From Scytalidium lignicola (taxonomy: Eukaryota; Ascomycota; Leotiomycetes), in the NCBI GenBank assembly GCA_002812745.2, contig NCSJ02000168.1:1-64000 (forward strand): a stretch of DNA of 64,000 bases. Direction: 5' to 3'. Of this stretch, positions 1 to 11,208 are shown piece after piece. Both the position numbers and the translations under genes were made by a program. Within the stretch, counting starts at the first letter, position 1, and the number at the start of each line of letters is the position of its first letter. The notes under the pieces were generated by a model, which saw only the letters and a program-made list of their open reading frames with translations, did no database searches and had not been told where the DNA came from.

Positions 1-958
1 CAAAGAATAGCTAGGAAACCTACAATTTGCAGAAGATCTCTAACTGTTTGATCTAACTGGTTGATCCGATCATCAGCGATTCTTGCCAAGTCTTCTATTG
101 CATCCTGAACATCCTCTAAATCCCTTCCTCCGTTGTAAAGATAACAATATTTCTGGACAAAGACTTTGGCAACATTAACATTTTCTCGTAAGGTGGATCG
201 AAAGTTAGCCCACTTCCGCGCATCCTCCGCAAGGCGATGAATGAGTCCGGGACTGTTCCCCTTCTCACGAAGTTGGTTATCTCGCTGTATTGCATGTATA
301 GTTAACAAGACCATATTAGGAGGTTGAATCATTGGAATTAAAAATGTGGATAAATCAGGACTAACTCACGCATCTGAATAGATAAACCTCAGCTAGGTCA
401 AACAATTCCACCCATCTTCCTTTCAGGGGGTGAATAAGCTGTTTGAAAAAGTCAATACCATCATCTGGGATCCAAACATATGGCAATGTGCCGAAATGAT
501 AAACAGATGTCCAAGACGATCTGTCGTTTGTATTGTCGGTTTGTATCATAGTCCATGTTATTCTGCATTCTTCCCAATGAGCTATTTCGAATTGATTTTT
601 GTTTCTTAGATCCTCCCTGGAGGGCACCCGGACTGCTACAGAAAAGGCAATACTACGATCGGTTATCTGTTCAGTAGAAATTTCCAATTTATCGCGCTGT
701 GGGATGCTTTTTGACCCCGGAACTGATGTCCTCTTGGCCCCTCTCCTTTTTACTTCTTGTTTCTTGTTTGTCCTAAGTCAACTGCAAAGGCTTGTTAAAC
801 GGCAAGTGCTGGCAGTTTGCACTGAATATCGAGCCCCGTATCGGGAATTGGGTTTTGTCTCAATACCTGCCAACATCACGGCTTATCTCCTTTCCCTGAC
901 TTAAGCCCTTCTCTTCTTCTCTTCGTATGCTCCACTCCGCTTGGACTGCGACCTGCAT
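1..958 (-). CDS. Partial hypothetical fungal protein, 3' end off the window
   Basis: Three exons fit together: 867-958 (ATG at 958), 370-772 and 284 down to about 24, with introns 773-866 (GTATTG...TTAG) and 285-369 (GTGAGT...ACAG). Both junctions keep the frame. A third donor (GTAGGT) at 18-23 suggests the gene continues past position 1. The product is soluble in the visible part. Exon 3 is amphipathic and helical, ending in a stretch that begins DRINQLDQTVRDLLQ; in many fungal proteins of this sort such a helix precedes membrane segments of a CorA-like tail, but that part is outside the window. I recognise no catalytic motif. The start is uncertain, because the first exon is short and lies only 58 bases after the end of the extended reading frame upstream. 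Function unknown. Confidence 0.5.
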
Positions 959-1016
959 GAAAGCATCAAAAATACGGCCTGACCAAATCCACTTCAGAGG
1001 ATGAAGGCGATCCCCT

Positions 1017-2124
1017 CTACCGCCTTTCTCGCCCAACCAAGACAGATTCTGCTGTGAGAGTGACACCAGATTTGACGTCAACACTCTTAAGACTTTGTCG
1101 GCGCTCTCTATCCTTGCGCAGCCCATCATTATGTATACGGACCTTAGTTGTCTTGATAACTTTGCTAGATTCACCGTACGGGATATCTTCAGGATTATCT
1201 CCAGTGTAGATATAAGCATTATATCCGACTCCCTTTACTAAGTTCTTGATCGACCGGTCGTGTCTGTCGTCGTTCAATATCTCCACAACTAATGCCATCC
1301 ATATCAATAAGGCCACGCCCTGTACTTGTACTCATCTCCGTCAGGTTTATGGGCTTATTAGCCAGCTCGACAAGCTTGTTGAGAATACTAAACTCCAACT
1401 TCAGCTTAACACTGTACATAAGCGGCTTGCACGCTGTCTGGATGTTGTAAAGGCCTGTATACTCAAGGGCAAGGATGATGACATCAAGCAGGATGACGAT
1501 TACATTGACGATCAATAGATGTACCATGATACGATACGCTGTTCCATTTACTCGTATGCTGCTCTCAAGTCTCCTGAGCTTGGTAGTCTCCCAAATGTAC
1601 AAGCTTGAGATAATAAACTCTTGAATGAAAAAGATGGTAATCTGGAACCTTTCGTAGATTGCATACACCTTCAAGTATAACTCTAGGTGGGACAACTCGG
1701 TAGCGTAGACCAAAAAGATCGCAGGAGGCTGAAAGATAATAATGTCAAAGATGATCATGCCCAGGACGAACTGCAAGCAGGTTCTGTTACTGAGCACGAG
1801 GTGCAGTCGTGAATACAGCACAAGTGATTGGCCGGTTACCATAGTAGACCAGCCGACAACCATCAGAGTAACATAGATGCTAGGAATAGTGCACAGTAAT
1901 AGGTTCTTGATCAAGAGACCAATGGAATGAAAGGCGATGCCCCAGGTAGCGATAACAAAGCTCCAGAAGTAGAGACCGCTGCGCTTCTTAAAGGTAGCAA
2001 AGATAATAAAGTTGAGCTCGACTATGTTATAGAAGGCGATGCTGAGGAAGGCAACAATGACGACTTGGGCAACAGGGCTGATGATTGAGGTACTGCTCGA
2101 CATACCAAAGTCAAGGACTACCAT
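1017..2124 (-). pseudogene. Seven-helix fungal integral membrane protein (DUF7703-like), probable frameshift near the 3' end
   Basis: Frame one runs 2124-1219 (301 aa) and has about seven hydrophobic segments between residues 15 and 235, including WSFVIATWGIAFHSIGLLIK and the GQSLVLYSRLHLVL motif after helix 3. This pattern fits fungal DUF7703-type membrane proteins related in layout to PTH11-like receptors. The frame then turns into an unlikely short tail. A second frame, open from about 1316 to 1017, continues with a polar tail containing YGESSKVIKTTKVRIHND, the style of C-terminus seen in this family. That suggests a one-base shift between about 1270 and 1320, either a real lesion or an assembly error. 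ATG 2124 is used; ATG 2103 (MSSST) is an equally good start. No ligand or pathway can be inferred. Confidence 0.6.
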
Positions 2125-3578
2125 CTCGCCTGATAGTCCTTATTGTAGTCAGAGATGATCAAAGACAAGCTTAGTAGCCTAGAAAACAGGAGTTAAGGCA
2201 AGCTTAAAAGTTCAAAAGATTGAATCGAAGTGCATAAGAGCTCGAATAACGGGAGGCACTGAAGATAAAAGTGTTACTCAAGAGAACTCTTATAATGCTG
2301 GCAAGAACATTTCACAAGGTTAGTGATAACACCTAGCACGCTCGCCGGCTCTGCAGTCACCAAACCAAGGAGAAGAAATCAAAAAGCGTCAGCCACGTCC
2401 GTTTGTGCGCACATTGAAGCGATAGCATCTCCTCGGCCGTTGGCGCATAAGGCAAGAGGTAGGTTAAAAGGTCCAAGTCGTCATCAGGCACAGGCGTCTT
2501 ACTTGTACCGCAGAACTGATATTCAGGCTCGGAAATGGGACTTGCAAATATACCTTGCTAGTTTGGAGACATAGGGCATTCGAATAGCCCGTAAGGTTAT
2601 TGGCCACGTTCTCTGCGGAGAGAGATTTGGGAACGCCGTTCTCTAACGGCTCAGGCCAGATTCAAAGGGCAAACTCAAATACCAAGGAATATCCTAGCCA
2701 TTTGGCGTTTTGTGACATCTTTGTGCCAGCTGATTGGAAAGCTGGTAGTTAGAGTATAACTCGGCAGTCTCAACGTGGAGACTTCGCACGACAAATCAAG
2801 TTGCGGCAGTTCAGCTACTGGCATGGAGGTGCCACTCTTAGGGTCCGGATCCACTTCCAGATTGCTGTACTTTGGTACTTCGACGCCATGACTCTCAGGC
2901 ATGAACTTGCAACATGATTGTTGAGATTTCACATGCTAATATGCAATTCTGCTCGTTAAGCAGGTAGTATAGCTCGTAGCATAGTCAGTGCTCAAGCCAA
3001 GACGATCATGAGGACTGCCAACGTATAAAATTGTATGTGGATGAAAGGGTTGAAGATCAAATCGGGGAAGTCCTTGTGAGGGCGCAGAGATCATGCACTA
3101 AACATGTCCTGCTAAATCGCTTACACGTGTATTTGCTTGCGAAGGTCGAGGCCGTCATGAAAGACTGCGCGATGGCTAGTTTCGACAAGAGTTCTCGTCA
3201 TGAGCATCCCCACCATCACGACAACGCCTACGGAGTAAAGGCTGTCGTAAGCCCTGAACGTCTCGGTAGATGAGCTGTAAGACCAATAAAAAGGAATATA
3301 GCGTGTGGATACCGCTTCGAGCGTGGGTCACGCTTGCAGTATCAGGGAAGGTCAGATTCAGATGGCATGATGGGCATTGGAGTTTGCGTCCACTTTTGTG
3401 ACGTTGAAGTTCTCCAATAAATTCCTCACAGCACAACCGACAGGCTGATGTCTCCAGTGCGATGGCGGTCGAGGCGCTTCATGCCCGGGCCAATGTTTAC
3501 CAGCATTAAATGGTGTTGAGGCGAGAGTTGTACGGGGTGATTTTCGATGTATTAGGTAATGATACGGTTCCGCATAAC
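2125..3578. other. Intergenic, no supported gene
   Basis: Upstream region of the seven-helix protein. It holds only short open frames (for example 2323-2574 on + and 2675-2932 on -) with no recognisable domain, no plausible splice continuation and biased, repetitive-looking composition. I see nothing else that I can support. Confidence 0.5.
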
Positions 3579-4017
3579 TAACGTAATTCCTGGTCTGGCC
3601 GATCACCCAGTCCCACCGATCACTGAAATTTACAGCAGAATCTAGCAAAATCGCCCCTTAGCAAACACAACAACTACATTAAACTTTAATCTTTAAATCT
3701 AATACTAAGACAGTATAAGGTTACTTAATATACTAGTTAAGTCTTGATAAAATTTATATTTGATTTACATAATATAAGAAAATAACCTTAATTATAAGAT
3801 TAAAATCAAAGTTAACAAAATTGCAGATTATCAAAAGGTTTATAACATTTATAAATTTAATATTTATATCATATTAAAGTAATTAATTGATCTGTAAAGT
3901 ATTATCATATAGAACTTCTCTTTTGTTATGTTTGCTAGGGGGCGATTTTACTGGATTTCGCTGTAAATTTCAGTGATCGGTGGGACCGGGTGATCGGCCA
4001 GACCAGGAATTACGTTA
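3579..4017. mobile_element. MITE with ~93-bp terminal inverted repeats and TA target duplication (Tc1/mariner-pogo type)
   Basis: The left arm (3581-3673) and right arm (4015 back to 3923) are inverted copies with only a handful of mismatches. Both begin ACGTAATTCCTGGTCTGGCC. The element is flanked by TA on both sides (3579-3580 and 4016-4017), the target duplication of Tc1/mariner elements; an ACGT-type terminus is common in fungal Fot1/pogo relatives. The ~250-base interior is very AT-rich and has no coding capacity. This is a non-autonomous element of about 435 bp. Its termini differ from those of the pogo element at 23837-26654, so it is not a deletion derivative of that copy. Confidence 0.85.
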
Positions 4018-5319
4018 ATTCGGATTAGATAGTTGAACATATAATAATAGATTAGAAGAATCTGAGAAGAGATGAGAGGAAGAGTTCTAGACCTTACAAC
4101 ACAATAGAGCTGGCGTCGACACGGACAGTCTTTTCCACGACAGGTAGTTAAGTTTAACAAATTATGCCGAAGCTAATCCTTACGGGAGATCCTGCGAAGG
4201 GGGCAAGGTTGGTGTGGTCAGGACCATTGAGCCAAGGAGCTGGGACCTCAACGTTCAGATCCTCTGGCACCCCAAGGTCACGGTATACGCTGACCGCACG
4301 CACTACACTTGTAGCATCATAGTCGACGCCAATCACTTGTCCAAACGTATTCTGAGCAGTAATCTGACCACATCCAATTCAGGAGACAATATAGCACATC
4401 CCTGCCATCCGTCCTCGATCGTACCCTTCCAGCCAGGCCCGGACTTTGTCGAGCGCCTTGACGGTACAGCTTTGCTATGCCATAAATGCGCTCGGCCGGT
4501 ATGTCGGTCCTCACGTACTACTACTTGATGATATAAGCGCAGAAAGTCTGGGATGGACAAGGGTTGGATATGGATAAAGTGGAAAAGGTGTCATCAAGGT
4601 CTACTTAAAGCTTACGTTGCTTCAGATTTTGGGAGCTTAGTTGATAGGTGGAGGCTTCAAACTTGAGAATTATGGAGCGTCGGTTGGATTATGTCCATAA
4701 TCCAAAGTTAGGGATTGTTGAGCGTCGGGCAGATCATATCCATCCTGATTGTTGAAACTGGTATAATAGTCTGTTTCTTCCAATAATTGACTGTTCGGGT
4801 AAGTCCTCTTCGTAGCCTTGGTAGTGGGTGCCTGATATTAAAGCCAGTAGTCGAAAGCCTAATCAGAACCCATAAGCTTAGCACATGGTAATTGGGATAA
4901 TATCTCTGGAGAATTGCAACAGTATCTTCAGAATCTCTTTTCATTGGGTTTTAATTTTTTGTTCTGAAGTGAAAAGTGTAGTTTGCTGTTATCCTGAGGG
5001 GTTCACGTGAAAATGATGTCATACTAGCGAGATCTCAAGACTCGCAAGCCTACTTCTGTAAGGTTTTTCTATTAATAACAAGCACAAGCTATCGAAGCAC
5101 TAGGGGCGTCTTAAGTAAAGGAACGTAGGTTTTTTCACACCTCCCCCGACCATTTCCAATCCTAATCCGTTTTGATTCTTCCTTCGTGAACTTTAACTAG
5201 TCTACTGCTATCCAGGCTACTCCTTGGCCTTTAACCCTAAATCCAGTCCGGGGTTGGTGGTGTCATCTTTCCTTCTTCTATTTCCTCTTCTGTCCCCTTG
5301 CAGTCCTCCTTTTCCATAG
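4018..5319. other. Intergenic, possible coding remnant 4154-4560 on the minus strand
   Basis: Immediately right of the MITE, three overlapping minus-strand frames each read briefly like protein: 4333-4560, 4317-4514, and 4154-4336, the last with YRDLGVPEDLNVEVPAPW. They switch frame within about 100 bases. This could be a decayed gene, but no domain is recognisable and the frames cannot be joined by obvious introns. The rest, to 5319, shows nothing. Confidence 0.3.
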
Positions 5320-6561
5320 TCAGATGCTGGCTAAGCTGCAACCGGCTACTAATGGACTGCTAGGTAAGCTCCCACTTTTTATACGGTGTAAAGACCTGAT
5401 GCTCTGACGATCTGAAATCGCCTGCCCTGCGCTAAGAGCAGCTGTGACAACCGTCCTCCGTGTTGCTGCTGAGAAAGGTTTTGGCGAATTTAATCTGAAG
5501 AAAGGATGCATCTGAGCTTCTCTTAAGCTCCTGTTCGAACTCGTTACCCGTGAATTCTTTTTAGTGGCGTTTCTATAACTATTTGCCGGATTATAACTGC
5601 AACTCTTTGGCCAGTTTCCTGACGCTGGCTCTAAATTAAGTGGAATCCCAGGACTCAGGCTTCTGCTACTTGTGAGAGTAGCAGGTATGATTTCCAGAAA
5701 CCTTGGAGTCGGCGATGATTTTCCCAGGACAGCCTGCCGTACGTCAAGTTCTACTGCAGACGCATCCCAAGAATTAATGCTGTCTTCAACGAATGAATTC
5801 GCCTCATGATATCCAGAATCCAGGGATTCCGACCTTTGTATTGTTTTCTGACTACCAGATATAAGTTTCGTCTTTGATGTGATTGGACGCACAACTTACG
5901 ATAATGAATTTCGAACAGACGAACGCTTGCTCAGAGAGGGTAAGAATATTGACTTAACAGAATTGCTCCCTCTGTGATCAACACTTTCTGGAGGACTTTG
6001 GTCTTGTTGCCTCTCAGTCTGCTTCATTTTTGATAAATTGTGATTTCTCGATTCTATTTGGAAAGGTTGCATTTGCTGATAGCAATCCATCCTTTGGATT
6101 AAGACAGTGGCTATTATGAACCCGACCCCGGAAACCAAAGAAATGGCCCAAATGACAAAGGCACCGGTTACCAGACTTTCCGTGGAAGAGCCTAGCGTTC
6201 GACGAGGAAGATCAGCAATCCTGTTCCGAATCACACAGAGACTAACAGCCGTCGCAGCAGTTGACAAGGTATAAAAAAATCCACAGAACCCGGCCAGAAG
6301 ATATGTGTACTGTCGACCATGTCCGACATCTTGGACATGTGCTCTATCACGATATTGGAACTGTCTTGCAAGTAACATTGATAATAGGCCCGTATTAACG
6401 AAATTCAGCACCGATGCAACGATTTCCACCTTGTTGCCCTTTAATCTGGTATATGCGTCAGAGAGAGTGATGGTGAATACTATGTTGAAAACCAGCAAGG
6501 CGATCTCACAGAGTACGGCGAGCACGCCCAGTAGCACAAGAATACCTCTACGAACTGTCAT
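5320..6561 (-). pseudogene. Four-helix fungal membrane protein interrupted by one in-frame stop codon
   Basis: ATG at 6561 opens a frame with an N-terminal membrane helix (residues about 5-35) and three more (about 50-65, 85-115, 130-160), followed by a long polar serine-rich tail. The frame hits TAA at 5896-5898 and then continues in exactly the same frame to 5320 without another stop. The tail after the stop keeps motifs such as SDRQSIRSL and SGSLPSSPLV, which I recall as conserved C-terminal elements of an uncharacterised fungal membrane-protein family. Without the stop the product would be about 413 aa. The stop could derive from CAA by a C-to-T change, could be a sequencing error, or could be hidden by alternative splicing (GTAAGT overlaps the stop), although no acceptor giving a sensible join is visible. 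Function unknown. Confidence 0.65.
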
Positions 6562-7423
6562 GATGCACTAGCTCCAAACCTGTAAAATGAATTCTTGACG
6601 TCAATACCTCAAAGTATAACAGCTGTACAGAGGCATACTGGTCCTAAGAGTTAATGATGGAACAACTCAACATGTAACTGATTGATCGACAGAAGGTCAA
6701 AGAAAGTGGTCATTAATTCCAGTTTCTCGGATATAACAATGTGTGTATGAAAGTTTTACAAATTTTTGCAGGTTTCTGCCAAGTACAGCTGGGTTGTGGG
6801 CCTTATAAATGAAGTTCAGGTTTTGTTGCTATGAACCTCATCTAAAGCGCTTTCAAACGTAATTTAAACTAGAATAATGTCGATTAATAATTTTTGAAAG
6901 AGTGTAAGACAGGTGGAAATAAAAGATGACAGTTCTCAATTTATCGAGCAGAAGGCCACAACATCTATGTCAGGATTTGCTCTAAGCTGAATCCATCGCA
7001 GTCGATCAAACCCAGGCTCTGTTGAGACCTAGAAAATGCGCCTGCATCCATCGTACAAGAAGCACTTCCCTTAATGTTGGGATCCACCTTAGAACGCGTT
7101 GAAGTGGACGACCTATGTCTCTGCAGACTGGATTAGCCTTGCAGGCTAGTAGCTCGGCCCCTACAGAGGTACACGCATGGCACGGTTAGTAGGGCCAATG
7201 CAGGACGGCTGAGACGGTGCAGGAACCAAGTCGAAAAACGGTTCGGTCACCGAGACACCATGTATATTTTAGTTGGAGCCCAACAACGATTTATTGAGAT
7301 ATTAAGCACATCCATGATAGTCTCATACCTTGGTTACCGGCGAAATAATTCGGTCAAGCCTTCTAAAGATTTCGTCGCGAGCCAAAATACGGAATCCTGA
7401 AGAGGCATTTAAAATCCTGCAAG
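6562..7423. other. Intergenic, no supported gene
   Basis: Promoter side of the interrupted membrane-protein gene and left flank of a transposon fragment. No open frame with domain content, tRNA-like fold or clear repeat was found. Confidence 0.45.
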
Positions 7424-7828
7424 ATGACCATACCTCCAGGTTCAAAAGTTGCATATCGGAATAAGAACNAAAAAAATTGGATTGATGACAGTAATGCATA
7501 TCAGCGCATTGTTGAAATGGCCAGCTTTCCCAATTCCAAGCCGAGGAGGAAGATAATGGAAAATGATCTGACTAAGGTACTATTAGGGTTGTTTGTGCCA
7601 TGGAACCGCTTGCAGATCCTCTCCCAACAACATGTAGCAGACCATAAGACAACGCGGGATGCTTGTGCCAAAATCTGGAAGATCGTGGAGCCAACACTTT
7701 CTCTGCATAACCACAATTTTGCCAGAAACATTGAACTCTTGCGCAAGTCCAAGGAAGATAGTCGGATTGATGCTACACTCCGCAAACTCAAATCCAATCA
7801 GCCAAGATGCATTCCCGGAAATGAGTGA
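7424..7828 (+). pseudogene. Helitron-type helicase-protein fragment (relic)
   Basis: The frame reads LFVPWNRLQILSQQH near residue 50, then a segment ending FARNIELLRKSKEDSRID. In fungal Helitron Rep/Pif1-like polyproteins a stretch of this style links the helitron helicase-like domain to the Pif1 helicase. Only about 130 residues are present; neither the HUH nuclease nor the helicase motifs are visible on either side. One N lies at 7469 beside an A run. I treat it as a truncated remnant. The assignment rests on remembered resemblance rather than a diagnostic catalytic motif. Confidence 0.4.
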
Positions 7829-8954
7829 TTCGGCCCAGAGATTGCTAGTAGAGAGAAGGAACTCTTCGTTTGTGCCGAGATGGGCAATGTGAACCGCTCT
7901 TGAATTTGTAGGATGTTACTAGCACTATCCTGAGTTCCAGACGCTGCATAAAAGCTCCGAGTGTCTTGTAGCTTATTAGTTATTGAGAGCGGAGAGGGGT
8001 TAGGTTAGTTGCAAGATTCGCAGGGTCGGCTTGGCTCAGATGCTGCAGCCAGCCTTGCATTGAGGAGGGAAGACGGTGAATACTGATCCTAGATCCGTCA
8101 CTCTCAAGTCTGCTGGAATCAATAGCATATGTTCTCTTCCCTCGGTTCTAATTCTTCTATTGGAAACTCCAACTTTCAATTGATAGCGAACAGCGATTAG
8201 TAAATGTGATCCTTGAACTTCAAAGGCTTCTTGATCAGGTAGCTGAATAAACTGGACGCCGGAAGCCTGCAACAGCCTCCCCCCTAAAACCGCCCATTGT
8301 GGATAGATAGGGCTAAGTATTGTCGTATCACTTGGCCTTGGCAAGGCCACAACCTTATAGACGCATGAATTTGTTTTTCATAGATCCCAATTGTCCAAAT
8401 TCATGAAGCCCTCTTCGTTACTTTTCATGCCCCAACAACCAGGTTCATGAATGTCCGGGGACGAAGAATCGCGATGGAGCGTCGATAACAGGTGATTTAT
8501 ATAGGTAATTAACAACCATCAAAGATGCTTAGTATGGTTTTACGTCTTTGGTCAAGACCTGCGTGGCAGTTGCTGAGAAGATGTTCAGGAAAGGCGGTAC
8601 TAAAAATTGTTACCTTGGTTGCCTCTAGGACTTCGCGTTGCTGCAGGGTCATAGGAGGACAGCTTAAAGCAGTTCTTGACTCCACCTCACGGCTAGGTAG
8701 AAACCTCTGCTCGATAATTTGTCGAAAGTTATGGAGATTTTGTGTTGATAGTAGGATTAACCTTTAACAATTTGATGTGCAGCATTAATAGCAACCCAGC
8801 ATTGATGCTTCGTTACTTGTGTGCATTGCGCTGAGGCCTCCTAGGAGCATACGCGAAGGAGACGAGTACGCGCCAGAAAGTTACAGAAGGTGGTGTAAAC
8901 AAAACAAAAACATGCTGTTCCATGCAAAACCGCTACACCATCAAGCCAGAACTA
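7829..8954. other. Intergenic, no supported gene
   Basis: Contains short frames at 8036-8350 (-), 8525-8767 (+) and 8819-9016 (+, partly antisense to the PNP gene) with no recognisable domain. They could be part of the same degraded element as the Helitron-like fragment, but I cannot show it. Confidence 0.4.
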
Positions 8955-10151
8955 TCAGAAATTCATCGATCCAGCTTCATAAGTCCCACCTTGGTGAATG
9001 CCCTTCCCAGCCGTAAAGTTTCCACTGAAGACTTGATGTATCGGTGAAGGGACGGGTACTTCGCCATGACGCCCATTCTGAACTGGCCTTATTGTCGGCC
9101 TCCATATCTTCAACATGCTTTTCGCGCAAGCTGCTGCCGTCGCTGCTGCATAAAGCTGCCACTCTTTATTCTTATGGCTATCTGCATAATCGCACACCCC
9201 TTTGATCACGATAGTTGGGATCGTCTCCCACAGCCCCGCTCCTTCCATCTCGAAAGCAACAATGTTTTCTTGCTTGGCGATGCAGTCTCGATGTTGAGCT
9301 GACTTTATGACCTGATCCCCAGAAGCAACCCCATCAAAATGCACGACCGGGTGGCATGGTGAGGCGCTGCTACCTTGGTCGATAGTTTTCTGGATCCGAA
9401 CACGGGAAACCAATTTGCTTGCATCACATCCGAGCTCGGTGCAAGGTAGATCCAATGCTTTCACGCAGACACTATCCCCAGGATTAAGGCACCGGGCACA
9501 AATTGTGCAAGCGTTTGCGTCTTGATGCTTGTGACGATAGTTCTCTTCAAGGAGCTTATCATCATGGACACCAGGGGATTTCGAATGCTCAAAGCCTTCC
9601 GCTTCCAAAATGGTGACAAGATTAGTTTGTATTTGTTTTTCGAGTTCGATCTGAGCGGTTTTGCCCTGTAGCCTCGACAGAAATCCTTGGATTTCTGGGT
9701 TCGGTCTTCCGAGACTGTCTTGTAGCGTGTCCATGCGGACAAAGCTATCTGGATATTGCCGCCCAAAATCCGTTTGAACAATCTGTGTGCTGATGATAAT
9801 GTCTTCCAAAATAATTTCTCGCTTGCCGCCATCTATGAAGGGAACACCGCCGCATATGCCAACCAACAAGCCAAGTCGGATCCGTGGGAAACTAGACCGC
9901 AAGTTCGCCGCGACGCTGGCCGCTGACACCTTGCCCATATGGGGCATATGGACTAACACCACATAGTGTTGTTCCACCCGGCCAATGGTATAGCTGTTAG
10001 TATCTCCATCAGCCTTCTCGTACAGCTCTTCCCGCTCCCAGTTATCGTCAAACAGCGTGATCATGGCATCAGCTTCGATACTTAAGGCGCAGATGATAGC
10101 AACTTCAAAGGCGTCGCGGCCTCGAGGTCGACTGTGTGTATTTGTATACAT
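8955..10151 (-). CDS. Stand-alone PNP_UDP (nucleoside phosphorylase superfamily) protein with C-terminal amyloid-like motif
   Basis: A single-exon 398-aa protein. Residues about 15-345 form a PNP/UDP-phosphorylase fold as found at the N-terminus of many fungal NLR-type proteins: FEVAIICALSIEADAM at the start, GLLVGICGGVP in the glycine loop and FEMEGAGLW...GVCDYADSHKNK at the end. A Cys-rich insert (CTICARCLNPGD) lies in the middle. The enzyme family cleaves nucleosides or AdoHcy-like substrates; in fungi it often acts as an immune effector or NAD/nucleotide-depleting module. The last 24 residues (375-398) leave the fold and carry FSGNFTAGKGIHQGGTYEAG, a Gly/Asn/Gln/aromatic repeat of the kind used as amyloid signalling motifs. 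The gene is divergent from the NACHT gene at 11209, whose N-terminus has a similar stretch. That suggests an effector/receptor pair (inference). Confidence 0.85.
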   Translation of the reverse strand: MYTNTHSRPRGRDAFEVAIICALSIEADAMITLFDDNWEREELYEKADGDTNSYTIGRVEQHYVVLVHMPHMGKVSAASVAANLRSSFPRIRLGLLVGICGGVPFIDGGKREIILEDIIISTQIVQTDFGRQYPDSFVRMDTLQDSLGRPNPEIQGFLSRLQGKTAQIELEKQIQTNLVTILEAEGFEHSKSPGVHDDKLLEENYRHKHQDANACTICARCLNPGDSVCVKALDLPCTELGCDASKLVSRVRIQKTIDQGSSASPCHPVVHFDGVASGDQVIKSAQHRDCIAKQENIVAFEMEGAGLWETIPTIVIKGVCDYADSHKNKEWQLYAAATAAACAKSMLKIWRPTIRPVQNGRHGEVPVPSPIHQVFSGNFTAGKGIHQGGTYEAGSMNF

Positions 10152-11208
10152 GGATGACTGTGTTGAAGACTAAATGTTTGCAAGAGAGGCTGGCAAGGTA
10201 GTAGTAAGTTTGGCCGAATAAGAAACCCAGAAGGCAGTATTCTGAGATTCTAAGAAATGCAAAGATAGTAATGCATGGGATTTCCTGATGAGAACGCACG
10301 GGAGGATAATAAAGACATCTTGGAGACGAGGCTGCGGAAGCGCTGACTAAGGAAGAAACTAGTAGGTTAGCAGAATAGATCCTTAAGAAGAGACCAAGGC
10401 AGATATGCAATAGTAGCTGGCGTTAAGACTCCGAACCCAGTTTCCTTAAACGGTTAACTTCAGCAGCAAGCCCATTGGGCTCTGCACGTTTGTCAGAATG
10501 GAGGCTGATCGATTAAGGGTTGATAGAGTCCGTACGCTCCGGGCGGTCGTTCAAGCAAGGGTCAAATAGATCACCAAAAACACATTGATTCCTTATCCCC
10601 TGCGATCTTTCAGCTTGGAGACATTGAAGCCTGATGCTGAGGCATTTTTAGCCACTATGAGGCTGTGGGACAACTCAGATGTTCCCAAGACGGTTGTAGT
10701 ACAGGTGGAGTGCTTAAGAAAAAAGGGCTTGATTTTAAGGAGGGTGATACTACGGCTCTATTCGATTCAGCGCACGAGGCCGACTTTGGCCTTTAGGCAG
10801 ATTTCCGGGCAAACTAATATTCCAGAATTGCGAAACTGTATTATCAGCACTAGTGCCCTCGAAATCGAATCACAGTGAGGGATGGCATTGCTGTGGTGTT
10901 ACCCGAGCAGCCAAAAATTGGACAGCAACTTGCATGTGCCCGCCCCAATTGGTAGTGCTATGAATGAGGGGCTTTATCGATAAATGGATCCTTATGCAGT
11001 CATTGGGCGTTCCCTAATAGCCCCTCACCAGAGTTTCCATAATAAACATTATATCTGCAAGTTAAATATCTTACTACCTAAGAGGAAATTTAATAAGGAA
11101 CTCGCGCGTTTAATCATATTTACTTTATTTCCACGCTTATAACAACCGACCGGCCAGACTGATTTGATCTCCGGCCTACTGTCCTATCGACTATCGTTTT
11201 TGCCGACA
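10152..11208. promoter_or_regulatory. Divergent intergenic region between the PNP protein and the NACHT/ankyrin gene
   Basis: About 1.06 kb separates two divergently transcribed genes, so it should hold both promoters. Small frames inside (10105-10410 on -, 10585-10878 on +) have no recognisable content. No clear TATA element or repeat could be assigned. Confidence 0.45.
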
